Shown here: positions 25,561 through 37,405 of the stretch, in pieces | Position numbering within the stretch: the stretch's first letter is position 1 | How the letters are laid out: every line of letters begins with the position of its first letter | Assembly (NCBI GenBank): GCA_013396655.1 | Contig: WBMV01004259.1 | Span: 186,001-250,000, forward strand | Length of the DNA stretch: 64,000 nucleotides | Reading direction: 5' to 3' | From: Campylorhamphus procurvoides | Taxonomy: Eukaryota; Chordata; Aves; Passeriformes; Dendrocolaptidae | Position numbers and translations under genes: made by a program | The notes under the pieces: model-generated | The model's database searches: none | What the model saw: only the letters and a program-made list of their open reading frames with translations | What the model was told of the DNA's origin: nothing

Positions 25561-26395
25561 GCTTAAGAAGGATGTGAACAAACTGTAAAGAGACAAACCA
25601 AGGACAAGAAGGATCAGAATATATATGATCATCCAGAAAAGGCTGAAAGGTAAGGCAAGGAAGTGAAATGGAAGAGACAAGAGGTAACACAAGAGACTTC
25701 TAAAATGCAGACATATCCATAAAGATGGTGACAGTAGTGTGAGAAGAATTAATGGGCTAAAACAACAGATAAGGGAATTTCAACAGTTTTGTAAAAAATG
25801 GGTAAAAATACTATTGGTAGCCTATAAAACATCTCAAATTGTGAGAGACTGGATCATTATTGGCTTGGAGTGTGTGCGTTGGAGGGAAGGGAGGGGTCAA
25901 AGGGACCCAGAGCAAATAAAACCAACACAGTGAGCCCTTCATGTTCTTGTGGCCCTACCTTCTGGACACGTGGAAGCCAGAATTACGTGGGACTCAAGGT
26001 GGCAGCTATCTTTCTTTATCTCTCTCTTTCTTTACTTCTTCTCTTAACCTCCTTTCTTGATATTCGGATAGCTTAAAGCTGAATGGCTTGGATTTTGCTA
26101 AATTGTATGGGTTAGCATGTGCTAAGTCAATGCTTTGTGAAATGCTTTATTTTGGTTGAATGCTACCCTTTAAACTTCTGCCTAATTCTCTTATTTTCTA
26201 AAGTTTGCCAGTAAAAGTGTGTTATTTGACCTCCTGAGAGATGTATGCAGCATCGTCTCCCATGTGCTCTCTCAAGGTGGAAAAAGAACTGAAGGCCCTT
26301 TTAATAAATCTGGGAGGCAGATTTTTGGAACCTTTTACATTTTTAACATTGAACCCCTTCAATGAGCTTGCAGCATGAGCCTGGGGTCTTAAAAA
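25560..26395 (+). mobile_element. LTR-like repeat, member A of a family also at 36.7 kb
   Basis: The last 450 bp align by eye with 36870-37405. Both have GGRWGGTCA...AGAGCA, a CT-rich TCTTTCTTTAC stretch, GGATARCTTAAA, TTGTATGGGTTARCATG, GCTAAGTCA and CCAGTAAAAGT-like blocks, and both end near CAATGAGCTTG. A TATA box (CCTATAAAAC, near 25820-25830) and an AATAAA signal (about 25915) sit about 90 bp apart, as in an LTR promoter and poly(A) region. The start of the element is not defined. Confidence 0.6.
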
Positions 26396-26924
26396 ATGTG
26401 ATAGCTGTGGTGTTCAACAAATAGACAGTGATAACCTCTCATTTCTAGAATTTATTCCATAGGTTATAAGTTCCTAAGAAAAATCTGTCTCTTTAAAGTT
26501 GTTGTCTATTGTGTTAGAAGAACTGTCAGTCTTTAACTTGGAACTTCTAGAGGTATTTCAGTTACCTTGGAACCAGGCCACAATGTGCCATGAACATAAT
26601 TTTATTTTAACTTGTATAGATAGCATACAACAGCTTTGACTTGTTTCTGGTAGTCTGTACTTCTGTATTTAGTTGGAGTTTCCTAAACAATCCAGGCTTC
26701 TCGCCCAGGTATATCATATTTCTGTAATCTGGCCAAGAGATTGATGAAAATATGAATAACCAAGGCCAAGCTCATCATATGCCAGAATCTTCTAGCCAGA
26801 TGGAAATACTAGGAATACTTTTTTTTTTCTGCTACTACACAAGCTCACTGTCAGTAAAGAAGTTAGGTATATACATTAATTTGATCAGAAATTTCATTAA
26901 TCTTTGAGCACTGGAAACTACAAT
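26396..26924. other. Non-coding DNA, nothing recognised
   Basis: AT-rich spacer between an LTR-like repeat and a CR1 fragment. No exon or repeat identified. Confidence 0.5.
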
Positions 26925-27140
26925 TGGGCTGCAAATTCTTCAAGTTGTTTACCTGTGGTGCTGGTGGATGAAAAAACTGAGCGTGAGCCAGCAACATCTG
27001 TTGGTAGCCCAAGAATCTGGGTTGCATAAAAAAAAAAGTGTGGCCAGCAGGTCGAGAGAGGGGATTCTCTCCCTTTAATTTGCTCTCATGAGACACCCCG
27101 TGGAATATCACATCCAGTTCTTGGGTCTCTATTGCTTTCT
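26925..27140 (+). mobile_element. CR1 LINE internal fragment (RT C-terminal region)
   Basis: GTGAGCCAGCAACATCTGTT, then TGTGGCCAGCAGGTCGAGAG, TTTGCTCTCATGAGACACCC and ATATCACATCCAGTTCTTGG follow the CR1 segment coding for the RT C-terminal region. In the family this is the block before LEYCVQFW. It lacks the CR1 3' end, so it is a truncated or deleted copy. An A10 run at about 27030 interrupts it. Confidence 0.75.
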
Positions 27141-30100
27141 GCTTCTGTTGTGTGGTTCTCCAGGAAGGTCAGGTGTATTATGCTCCTTCAGTAAGACCTA
27201 TATGCAGTGTTATGTCCACAATGAAGTTCTGGAAATGAAACAGATGACTGTCCTCCTCTTTCCAAATGGAATCAACTACATGTGCCATTGGTGTAATTTC
27301 AGTTAACACTGGCATATGATCAGGTTAGGTGTGTCAATCCTCAAAAGCATACTTTGAGGACTATTTCATAAGCTTATTTTCTGGTGACCTTATGGTAAAA
27401 TTTCAACCAGCACTGCTTAAATGATGACTTTTTTCAGAATTTTATATTCTACTGTAAGCATTACAGCAACATTAGAAATACATTCAAACACAAAATAGCC
27501 CTGTCAGAGTTAAATTATTATTGAGAAAAATATTGAATGTTACTTTTATGCCATACTTAACACCTGGAAAATCAGGCAAAAATACAAAACAAAAAGCCAA
27601 AATACAAAACTGATGTGCAATTTCTTTGCCTGCACACAAAATTTAAAGTTGAAAGAAAAACGATAGCTGATATGTTAAAGTTTAAATTAAAAATGCTCCT
27701 TAAGCACTTGAGTAATAAAAAATTAAATCTAATAATCTCATCTTCAATTTACATTTTCTTGACAGCTGAGTTTATGTCTTCCTCACAACAACAATTGCCT
27801 TGAATACCACTGGAAGATAAAGGAATGATAAGCCTTACTTGCTTATAAAGAGACACAGGCACTTCCAGTTTCATGAACAATGTTTTTTCCTGAGTGGTTT
27901 GAGCATATTGCAACTGAACATTTAAAGCAAAAGTGTTCTGGGAAAAAGCAGGACACTGCTGGTTAAAATGACATCTCAGTGCTTTATTTTCTTATATCAA
28001 GAAGTCAAATAATTTTAGAAAATTAAATCCAAGTCTTTCAAGTTAATCAGTTTAAATGCATAACATTAGCAAAGATATACCAAAACAGTAATTAAAAAGT
28101 TATTTTAAGTTATATTTGTTTGATATTTGCATACATTTACATGTATATATGTATCTTTCCAATTATGCTGTACAGGTCTGAGTGTCCGGGTATGTACAGC
28201 ACGAGATAATTCATAATGTCATTATATCATTAATTTGAATAATCAGGCTATATCTACACATTCAAGTATACATAACTTATGTGCCTTTATGCTGTCACAT
28301 CCAAGCTATCTCAATTATCTCAGGGTACTATAACATGAAGGAACATTGATGCAGGAAACATTCATTTCGAAATATCATAGTGTCTAGTTGTCTGAGGGCT
28401 TGCCTTTAAAAATGGACTCTCTCTTTGTTATATATAGTCTTACATCTAGTGCTGAAAAGATTTACATCAAAATGCATGGTAGCTGAAGCATTCATCTATG
28501 ATGTTAGAAACTTGTCCTTATTGCACCTTTTATTCTGATTTGGCATAATCAGTCCTTACTTGTAACTTTGTAACTGCTGAGCACTTTAGCAACTATTTCT
28601 TTAGGTAAGCCTTTTAACAGTTCTAGTTTTTACGTGTATTCTGATAGGTATAAAACAGTAAGGCAGGTCTGAATGACTGAAAGATGTTATGAGGAGGAAG
28701 TACTTAGGTTAGTTTGACTTAGGTGGCTTGATATTAAATTAGTTATAGAGTTTTCGAAGCCTCTCTAAATGGCTATAAGATCTCTGGTCAGTAGTCTACT
28801 ACATAAAAGAGAACTATACATTATGTTTCCTCTTATATCAGTAACTATGGTGAAAGCAGTTAATACATATGAAAAAAGATTCCCAAGATATTTCAGGATT
28901 ATTAAAAAATCTTACCAGCAAACAGTTGGTTAAAACGTCCTTGTTTTTATTCATGTTCACAGCTCCAGAGGCAAGCTTTCTTTATATTTACATAAACCTT
29001 TCTATAATCCTAAAAAACTGTTCATGTTTGCCTCTATCCTGTATAGATTCCAGATATGGATATATTGCATGTTACACTTTCTATCTAGATATGCACATAA
29101 AAACTTTGCAATTGTTACTTTAAGGCTGCTAATATTACCTATGAGAATGTAAGTTGTATAATGTTCATGTTGTTACTAATAAGTATTAAAAATGTCAGTA
29201 GATATTTTATGTAGGTCAATAATGTCCAGTTTTCCTGAGATTCCAAACCAAATCCTATAACACTGAAACCCACTATATACATTTCCCATGGTTTGTACAG
29301 TTATAGTGTGGAGAAACTCTCAAAATACTTCTGCTTTCAAAGTAATATGAAAGTTTCTCTCCAACCCTTGTTTCCTTTAAGAAGTGGACCAAAAAGGCAC
29401 TTCGGTTCAGAAACTCCTGTGGATATTTACATGTCTAGTCTCTCATACTTGCCTCCGGACTCCAGTCAAGTACAGTCAATGGAAGAACTACAGTCTCAGA
29501 TCTGGTCACAGGAGTTTTTCCAGTATGGAAGTACACTAAGCTCTTTGTGAGCTACATGTAGCTTAAGAGCCACATATGGGGCAGCTTCACCCTACAGCAC
29601 AATGCAATAGATTGAGCAGATTACTTCCTTGCATGGGGACAGAATAAGTGCATAATTGCATGTAGCAGCTAAGATATCAAGGAGACACAGAGTGAGAGAA
29701 TAGCAAAAATATATAGTTTAAATGACCTGTGAATCCTACCTCAAAGTATTATTCAACGCTAAATATTTTAGAGTTTGTCCAAATTAGTTTAAAAGTTCTA
29801 TTACAAACAGTTCCTTGAATTTTAAATCACAATTTCTCTATTCTGAATCCAGTGTTGTTCCTCTTCTAAGTATTTTCTTTGTATTATCATAAAACTCTCC
29901 TTTGCTTCTCATGGGAACAGACACTTGGGAAATATGAAGGCAAACCAAATAAATATTATATCCAAGTTTTTGAAATGGGAAATAGTTTAAACATTCTGAG
30001 CTTCATAAGTAGAAATACAGTGAATCACTGCTAAAGAAAGAAACTTCTTTTTAAAGTTGGTTTGTTTTTTTTTTTTTTCTGAAAGGTGATCAGATTTTAT

Positions 30101-30507
30101 CAGCTACTTCTATTTCAGCTTCGTTAATGCTGTGAAATTTAAAAAAGGACCAGTTTGATCCCATCTGACATTATACAAATAACTGTGTAGTTTAGACACT
30201 TGTCATTGTATTACTCAGTGGCTGATGGAACATGACAGGCTCTCCCAGAAAATAATTCAAGCTTAGTTGAGCTCCTTAGTCATTTTATTTGGAGGTCTTA
30301 AGTCAGCTCAAATAGATCAGTACCAAAACACCATGTTTGTAACTTGAAGATCCATGTCTGCTGTGTTTGTTTATGCAAACTATTCTGAAAGAGAATTGTT
30401 ATTGAATGGTAGTCAGATTGAAAGAGTACTTCATAGAGTAATCGTAACATTCTAACATTTACTTTCTTCTTGTATTCATAGTCACAGGGGAGAGTTACAA
30501 TATAACC
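27141..30507. other. AT-rich non-coding DNA, no gene recognised
   Basis: About 3.4 kb with short ORFs only. The frame at 29293-29550 (85 codons) has no signal or domain I can name. A short inverted repeat (GCTGTACA at 28167-28174 with TGTACAGC at 28193-28200) is present. Confidence 0.55.
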
Positions 30508-30957
30508 TGACGATACTTATTAAACCCCACAAAACCCCACACAGCCTCTTTCTTACAAGCCCCTGGTGGTATGGGGAAGAGGATTGTAAGCATAAAATCA
30601 AGAAAACTCATGGATTGAGATAAAGACAATTTAAAAGGCAAAGCAAAAGAAATCAAGAAATTCATTTATTGCTTCTCATTGGCAGGCAGACTTTTAGCCA
30701 TCATCATGAGAGAAAGGCTTCATCACACATAATGGTCACTTGCCATGACAAATACTTTAACTCCAAAAGTCTCTCCTTCCTCCTTCTTTCCATTTTATCA
30801 TTGAGCATGATGTTAAATGGCATGGAATATTCTTCCGGTCAGTTGGGGTCAGCTGACTCAGCTGTGTCTCCTCCCAGTTTCTTGTGCATCTCCAGCCTTC
30901 TTGCTGCCAGGGAAGTGTGAGAAACACAAAATACCTTGGTGTCACTTAAGCATTGCT

Positions 30958-30989
<32 letters not shown>

Positions 30990-31094
30990 TAGCAATGTGT
31001 TACTAACACTATTTTCATCACAAATCCAAAAAAAAATAAGCCCATGCAAACTCCTACGAAGAAATTTAACTCTATCCCACCCAAAACCAGCACA
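30508..31094 (-). mobile_element. Solo LTR, ERVL-like family (second copy)
   Basis: On the plus strand the segment runs from a degraded LTR end (TTAAACCCCAC) through GGATTGAGATAAAGACAATT and CATTGGCAGGCAGACTTTTA. It continues with ATGGCATGGAATATTCTTCC, GGTCAGTTGGGGTCAGCTGA and TTCTTGTGCATCTCCAGCCT, to AACTCTATCCCACCCAAAAC and CAGCACA. This is collinear with the complement of the copy at 44.3 kb. The TATA and ATTAAA signals of the family are mutated in this copy. An A28 run (30962-30989) interrupts it. Ends are approximate and no target duplication was found. The 184-codon plus-strand ORF (30817-31371) is antisense and spurious. Confidence 0.82.
30962..30989 (+). repeat. A28 homopolymer inside the LTR
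   Basis: Twenty-eight consecutive A lie where the family has a short CAATAAC-like sequence. It may be a local expansion or a short insertion; polymerase slippage is the simplest reading. Confidence 0.95.
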
Positions 31095-32790
31095 AGAAGC
31101 TATTGAATTGTTATGGCTGGCAGGGAGTGCTGTGCCTTTCTATTTCAACCTGGTCTTTCCATGGGCTGAGGAAAGAGTAATTCCTCTGGTCAAACACTAT
31201 TATATGAATTCTAGAAGTGTACTAAATATTCTGCTTCAAATGGATATAGTGAATCTTAAGAATAGCTCACTTTTCTGTGTCAGGCTGTTATTTCTTGTCA
31301 AAACAGCCTTTCACATGTTAACAGTGGCTCATGCTGAGAAAACAGCTTTGTATACAGAAGTATTTGCCTAGTGTGATTAAGGTTCATTTAACTAATGGTT
31401 TTCAATGGTACTGGGTTTAGATTAGGCAGAAGAAATACTCTGGAAAATATCTATTCAGGCTGATTTCAGTAATTCTTATTCTCATTTTGAGTATGTTGCT
31501 TTAGAGAAAAAATTCAGCAATATATTTATTTGATTGCTCATGAAAATGTAATTATATTCATTGTCTTCAAGCCCTACATTTTCCTTTCACATTAGAAAAA
31601 GTCATGGTCATTATATTTCTCTCCTCCCTTAAACCACTAAGTTGCCATAAGCAAAATAAGATAAGTAGGAAATTTATCTGACAAATGCATGGTGAAATCT
31701 CTGTCTACCAAATGCTTTTCAAATCAGAAATAAAAGCAGCCTTGGAAGATAAATCTACAGAATTCGAAACAGGCATACCAAAATTGCCAAAATAATCTCC
31801 TGCATTGCCCTAAGCAAGATATAAATTAAGAAGCAATACACTACAAGTGTAATGGAGCATGTACTTTCCATGCTTCCATTCATCTCATGTAAGCAGCTTG
31901 TACACTGCACCTCACAGGGATAATTACAAAATAGTAGAATGTCTTAAATTATAAATATTAAGACAGAATCAAAACAGACATTTTATTTTTACCTTTATTT
32001 TTTTAGTAGTTAAAAAGTTAATAATTGCTCTCTTGTTTTGTAATTATGAACTTTCACAGGTTGAAATCAAAAGAATGAAGAAGACTTTGGGCATAAGCAG
32101 CAGGGAAGTTATGCATTCTGTCTGTTGAAAATAGATGTTAGCTTGCTGGTTGACATGGTAGCAGTATTCTGTTCTTTCATATGGGACATAAATATTTGAA
32201 AAGGCCTCCGAACTTCCAGTCTTTGAAATCCCAAGGACAGAGTGGGTTACAGAGTTGTTGCTTGTTTCTTTATGTGGAAGAGAAAATGAATTAAAGATAT
32301 ACCCATGATATGTTAACACAGGCATCAAGGAATTTTTCGAATTCTGCTTCAGAAGATTTCAGTCTGATGTCTTTAGTAATTGCATGAAACAAGAACCAAG
32401 AAGTGCCAATAACACTGCTACTGCTTCTGCAAATCTGTTCCCCTCCATAAGTTAATTCTCTACTGTATCACCATTACTTTTATACCTAATAGTCACTTCC
32501 ATTTTACAAATAGAATTGTAGAAGAATAAATGAAAACTAATGCTTAAATGACATTAGGGACATCAGTTACAAGTAGATATTTGAATGAGGAGATGAAAGT
32601 TGAGGGTTAATTGAACAACACGTTCTGCTTTTTCAATTTAATCATGAATGGAGATGCTTAACATAAAGGGTACAGTATCACAGGGATAAAATCCTGGGAT
32701 AAAATACACAGGGGGTAGTTCAGAAAGCATTTCTGGGGGGGTTTCTTTAGAAGTCTGTGATAGGTACTGAAAGCAAATGTCTGCCAGTTT
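31095..32790. other. Non-coding DNA, nothing recognised
   Basis: AT-rich sequence with no convincing ORF or repeat. The minus-strand frame at 32044-32328 (94 codons) has no recognisable domain. Confidence 0.5.
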
Positions 32791-32890
32791 AGGCAATGGT
32801 CTGACTAGGTAAAGCCCTGAGAAACCTGGTCTGATCCCATAACTGACTCTATTTTGCTCTCCCTTCCAAACTAATTTTTTCTATATCCCT
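32791..32890 (+). mobile_element. Possible CR1 3' tail fragment
   Basis: AGCCCTGAGAAACCTGGTCT, TGACTCTATTTTGC and CCCTTCCAAACTAAT resemble the last 100 bp of a CR1, including the segment found again at 33090-33180. It is short and diverged. Confidence 0.4.
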
Positions 32891-32984
32891 GTCCTGTAAT
32901 CTTAATTACAGGTAAGATTACTTTTGGCACATTTATTTGTTTGGCTGTTGCTGAAATGGCCAGTGATTTTATGGTTGGATCCAG

Positions 32985-33205
32985 TACCAAATTAGATATA
33001 AGTATAAAATAATATTTCTTGAAGCAGAGGAGGTTTCTGAGAGAGGTTGTGCCACCTTCATCCTTGAGGGTTCTCAAAATCCATCTGGACAAAACTCTGA
33101 GCAACCTGATCTGAACCTGTAGTGGACCTTATTTTGAGCAGGAAGTTGGTTTAGTGACATCCTGAGGTCCCTTCCAACCTGAATTATTCTATGATTTTGT
33201 AGTGT
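32985..33205 (+). mobile_element. CR1 LINE 3' end fragment
   Basis: GAGAGAGGTTGTGCCACCTT, CTGAGCAACCTGATCTGAAC and GAGGTCCCTTCCAACCTGAA, followed by the tail TTATTCTATGATTTTGT, are diagnostic of an avian CR1 3' end in plus orientation. It is 5'-truncated to about 220 bp with no open frame. Confidence 0.85.
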
Positions 33206-34100
33206 ATAAGAGGTCCACTGACCAATTTTTGATGTTCAGACTGACCTGAAAAAAAGTGGTATTATTTTTTCAGTGCAAACTTTTGCAGCACACTGGTATT
33301 ACGTAAAAGCTGTCCAGGCAATTCTATGGAACTTCATTACTTTAAAATTTGAGTATTTGTTTTCAACTCTTCAAATAACATTTTATTTCCCAGTTAGTTT
33401 GAATTTAAAAAATACCCTGAATAGTTTAAAGAAAGTTTGTATGTTTTTAATTATATATTTCTTTATGAAAGTGGATATGATCATATAATGCCTAGTTCAT
33501 AAGGAGAGATACACATGTCCATATAAATTAGAAGAAATTCGGAAAAATTGCATTAACAAAATTTTTGATTTTGCACTAGCTGTATTATATCTGAAAGTGG
33601 TGTCATGAGAAATTTTACGTGCTCAGGTTAATGTGCATCTCCTATTGATTAACAGTGTGGCTATTCAGATAATCAAAAACTATTGGTTGAAAAAAAGCCA
33701 AAACAATTTTTTCCTGGAAAAAAAGAAAAATAAAAGCAGAGAAAGTTCAGCTTTAAGATAATCACTCAGCAGGTTAAGAGTTTCACCTGAGATATACAAG
33801 ATATAAGGGACTCATGTATCTGTAGATATAATTCATGTCTGTTAGTCATAATGTGAAAGTCAATATATGACTCAATTTTTGAGTTATGCCCCCCTATAAT
33901 TTCACATTCTGATTTTGTGTATACACATATATACTGATCTTGGTAAAGTTTCAGAACTTATGAAACACATAACAACTAAGTACAACAAGAATAAAAAATA
34001 ATTGGTCAATTCTCCAGTTAGTTTCCATGGTTGTTCAGTATCCTGTGATGTACATACAACTCACAAAATGCCATTCCCTTCCTGGAGCACAATTGGAAAT

Positions 34101-34131
<31 letters not shown>

Positions 34132-35079
34132 AAGTCATATAGACAGATACAATAAGCAGTAAAGGGAAGGTTCAACATCACACCCAAGCCTCTCAACTTG
34201 ATTCCTGGGCTGTAGGCTATACTGAGGTTAAGAATATTTTTTCCTCTTCTTTTTGAAGCTGTTTCACTGCTTAGAAAACAATTAAAATTTATAGGATCAG
34301 AAAGAGAGCAAGCATAACGATAACTGAGTAGCCTTCTGGTTCAAAATCTCACTTGAGAAAAGAGACCTAGTTTCTGTTCTGTGTTACAAATACTATGCAT
34401 TTTACATGAGACAGACATTGGATAACATGGATAAGTAGCTCATGGAGCAACCTAGACCTTTCTCATCCCAAGAGAACACCTTAACCAGCTGACATGAGAC
34501 CCATAATAACTGCTGGATTTTTCAGTGCCTTACATTGTAAGCGCCTTGCTCTCACTATATCTGAACCTCTCATGTTTAAGACAAAATCTTGGCATTTTTG
34601 CTGGATATCATGCAGTAAAAAGAGAAAAGAAATAATTGAATGAGTAGGTTAACTAGGATATAAGGTATGCTACATAGCCATCAACTACATATAATTTGAA
34701 ATTTTGGAAGAGATCTCCTCTCCCTTCTTGCCACAGCAGAATTCAGAGTGTTCCCTTTAAGATATTTCTACTCTGCTCACTTGAAGTATCAAGATGATGA
34801 CTTTCAACTTCCAGGTGAAATGATTAATTTCCTAAAAACCATATTAAAATTAATAATATTCACAATTTGGATTAGAAAATCTGAAAGAAATATTTTGCAA
34901 TTTATTCTTTTTTATTTTCATGGTGAATATTAGGTTGGATTTTAACTATGTCAGATTCTAGGTGTCATTAACTACATCTGTTACTGTGTGAGACAGCATA
35001 TTCGTTCTCTTCTTGAGGCTTTTGGAATTATATTTCTGTGAATGAGGAATAAAACCTTAGAGAAGAATTCTCAGGGGGA
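33206..35079. other. AT-rich non-coding DNA, no gene recognised
   Basis: No recognised exon, RNA gene or retroelement. It includes an A-rich (AAAAG)n low-complexity patch at 34101-34134. Confidence 0.55.
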
Positions 35080-35455
35080 GTAAACAAGTGCGATGTGTCC
35101 ATGAAGGTCAGAAAATTACGCAGGGTGTGGCTGACCGCAGATCTTGCAAGAAAACTACCTTTTTTTCATCACAAAGGGGACCAGAGGGTGGCCTTAGATG
35201 AACAGCTATCAGTGATTGAGCGGATCTGCTGGTGGTGTAAATGTTTCTCCCAACCAAAAGTTTGAATGTTTCCCTAAGATAGCCAGATGAGCATGGAGGC
35301 AGTGAGTTTGTGGCTCAGCTACACAGGATACATAGGATATAAAACAAGACAACTGTCAAAAGAATTTAAAAGGCAGCAATAAGTTTGAGCTAACTTCAAC
35401 ACACATTTTCCTTCCCAACAGCTGGGGACTCCCAACACCCTGACAACGAATATAT
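35080..35455 (+). mobile_element. LTR fragment with TATA box, same family as 40.5 kb
   Basis: GGACCAGAGGGTG, GTGGCTCAG, a GGATATAAAAC TATA box (near 35336-35346), TTGAGCTAACTTCAAC and TTCCTTCCCAACAG occur in the same order as at 40525-40760. An avian ERV LTR is the best match from memory. It is broken off near 35455, where different repeat sequence begins, and no poly(A) part of this family is seen. Confidence 0.55.
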
Positions 35456-36197
35456 TATAAAGAAAGATAATAGGTATCACATTGGTATTTTGATCCAACT
35501 GTATTGATATAGGGAACTAACACTTAAAGGGGACTGCAATAACTGATATAAGGAACTAACACTTAGAGGGAACTGATATATCAATAGGGAACTAACACTG
35601 AGAGGGTTAATAGAAATAATTGTAGGGTCTTTTGCTAAAGCTTGCAAAGATAGACTGCATGGTTAAGGCCCTAATTAGCTACAAACATAGAAGCAGGAAA
35701 TATATTATGGTTACTATCAGTACCTGGCCTTGAAGCTTCTGCAACTAAAGATAAATCAGGAAATATGTCAAGAGAATAAGATAGCTATAGAAGTTTGACC
35801 AGTTCAAGTTGCCAACAAAACTGGTTTAGGTTACTTTTTGAGCCAAGTTGAAAAGGACACAGTGAAGAAGACCCATGATCTTCACCCCCAAGACCCCTAA
35901 AGACCCCGGCCCACGAAAAATGGAAACCAATGCGCAAACTCAGATGGGAGGAGCGCAGGGTGGAGAAAATGAAAATTACTTCTTGGAACTGATTAGAATA
36001 AGCCTGCCCATTCTAAGAAAATAATGCATATGTATAAAGAAATAATGAATATGCATGTCTTAACTGTATTTAAACAGGCCTGTGAGCACAGACAGGTGTG
36101 CATGTCTTTGGTGGACCAATCCCCCATGCACCCAGCATGTGGAATAAACATACCTTCCCTACAACTACCTAGTTGTGGGGTCCTTTTCCACACGTCA
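35456..36197 (+). mobile_element. Probable ERVK-like LTR
   Basis: The 3' part has a clear LTR poly(A) and U5 layout: CATGTGGAATAAACATACCTTCC (signal at about 36142) followed by GTGGGGTCCTTTTCCACACG and a CA end near 36197. The upstream part holds a GC-richer stretch near 35880-35960 and tandem repeats at 35506-35606. The start is uncertain, and a start near 35620 (TGTAGGG) is also plausible. No internal viral sequence follows. Confidence 0.58.
35506..35606 (+). repeat. Imperfect tandem repeat, three units of 30-39 bp
   Basis: GATATAGGGAACTAACACTT, GATATAAGGAACTAACACTT and GATATATCAATAGGGAACTA begin three successive units at 35506, 35545 and 35575. The common core is GGAACTAACACT(T/G)A(G/A)AGGG. 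Confidence 0.9.
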
Positions 36198-36689
36198 GTA
36201 TGTTGCGTTATTTTGCTAAATTTAATTTACCTTTATAGGGGTTTATGCAGTATATTTTTTATCACTCTGATAAATCAGAAATCCCACGCAATATCAGCTA
36301 TCTTCAAATAAGTAAATTTTATGTTAAATATTAGGCTTTCCACATGTGGAATATATAAAAGAACCTGGTCAGAGAGCATCAGAAAATTTCCTAGAGGAAC
36401 TTCCATAGTCTATTCTTATTCCCATTGAAGATTTCCTTGTTTCAATAGAAAGTGTAATTTTTAATAAATTCACAATTATTTAAAGGTATTTCTCAATTAT
36501 ATATATTTTTTCTGGATATCCTGAAAGTTTATTTGCTTATTTAATTCAGTTTCTATGTTCATTACAAGGTTGTTCACCACAGATTCTTTAATTATGTTTC
36601 TGGGGCGTTCTTCATGTATTTGGTTTCTTGATGGAATATTGTGGGCACTGAATTATTACTGGGTCAGAACCAATTCAAGTGTGTGTGGG
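36198..36689. other. Non-coding DNA, nothing recognised
   Basis: AT-rich spacer of about 490 bp between two LTR-like repeats. Confidence 0.5.
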
Positions 36690-37405
36690 GGGGGAAGGTC
36701 TCACAGTGTCCATACGCCAGCCTCTGTAGCCTCACTAGGTGATCCTGGAGGCCTGTCAGTCAAAGGCAGCCTGGGAGACCCCACAAATCCCAGAGTCCCT
36801 AACCCAGCCTTTGGCTGCCTAAAACACCCTTAACTCCTGTCTGGAGCCCCCGCATGGCCAGTGGGCCAGAAGTCCTGCCTGGGAGGGATGGTCACAGGGG
36901 GCAAGAGCACAAAAAACCAGCAGCACATGGTCTCCCCGCTGCTCTTGGGACTTACCTGCACCATGTGAAAGCTAGATTTCTGAAGAACTCTCTCAGAGTA
37001 TCTTCTCTTAATCTCTTGCCTTTGCCTCTCTCTTTCTTTACTCCTTTTCCTTCTCTTGATCTCTTTTCTTAATATTTTGGATAACTTAAAACCAGTGGGT
37101 TGGATTTTTCTGGGTTGTATGGGTTAACATGGGCTAAGTCATAGCTTTGTAGAATGCTTTGTTTTGGTTGTATGTTAGCCCTTAAACTCTTGGCAACATC
37201 TCTTAATTTCTCCCTTATTATCAGTAAAAGTATCTCCTGAGAAAATGTGTACATCACATTCTCTTTTTGCTACCTTGAGGTATTAAAGAACAAAAGGCTC
37301 TTCAAACATTCAGTGGGTGAATTTTTGCAGTCATATGTAATTTTTAGAAGTAATACCCCCAATTGAGCTTGTTGCTCTGGGGCTGGGATCCTACAAATAT
37401 AGACA
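36690..37405 (+). mobile_element. LTR-like repeat, member B of the family at 25.6 kb
   Basis: It shares with 25870-26395 the GGGATGGTCACAGGGG/AAGAGCA block, the CT-rich TCTCTTTCTTTACTCC block, GGATAACTTAAA and TTGTATGGGTTAACATGG. GCTAAGTCA, AATGCTTTGTTTTGGTTG, a CAGTAAAAGTATCTCCTGAG block and the end near CAATTGAGCTTG are also shared. Its upstream part (36690-36870) is GC-rich and unmatched in member A. The AATAAA signal of member A is changed to an A-run here. Confidence 0.58.

Noticed and set aside
30817..31371. 184-codon ORF, longest in the window
   Set aside because: It crosses the antisense strand of a solo LTR and an A28 run (poly-Lys), then enters unrecognised DNA.
35506..35606. CRISPR-like repeats
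   Set aside because: Three imperfect, directly adjoining units without unique spacers, in vertebrate LTR sequence.
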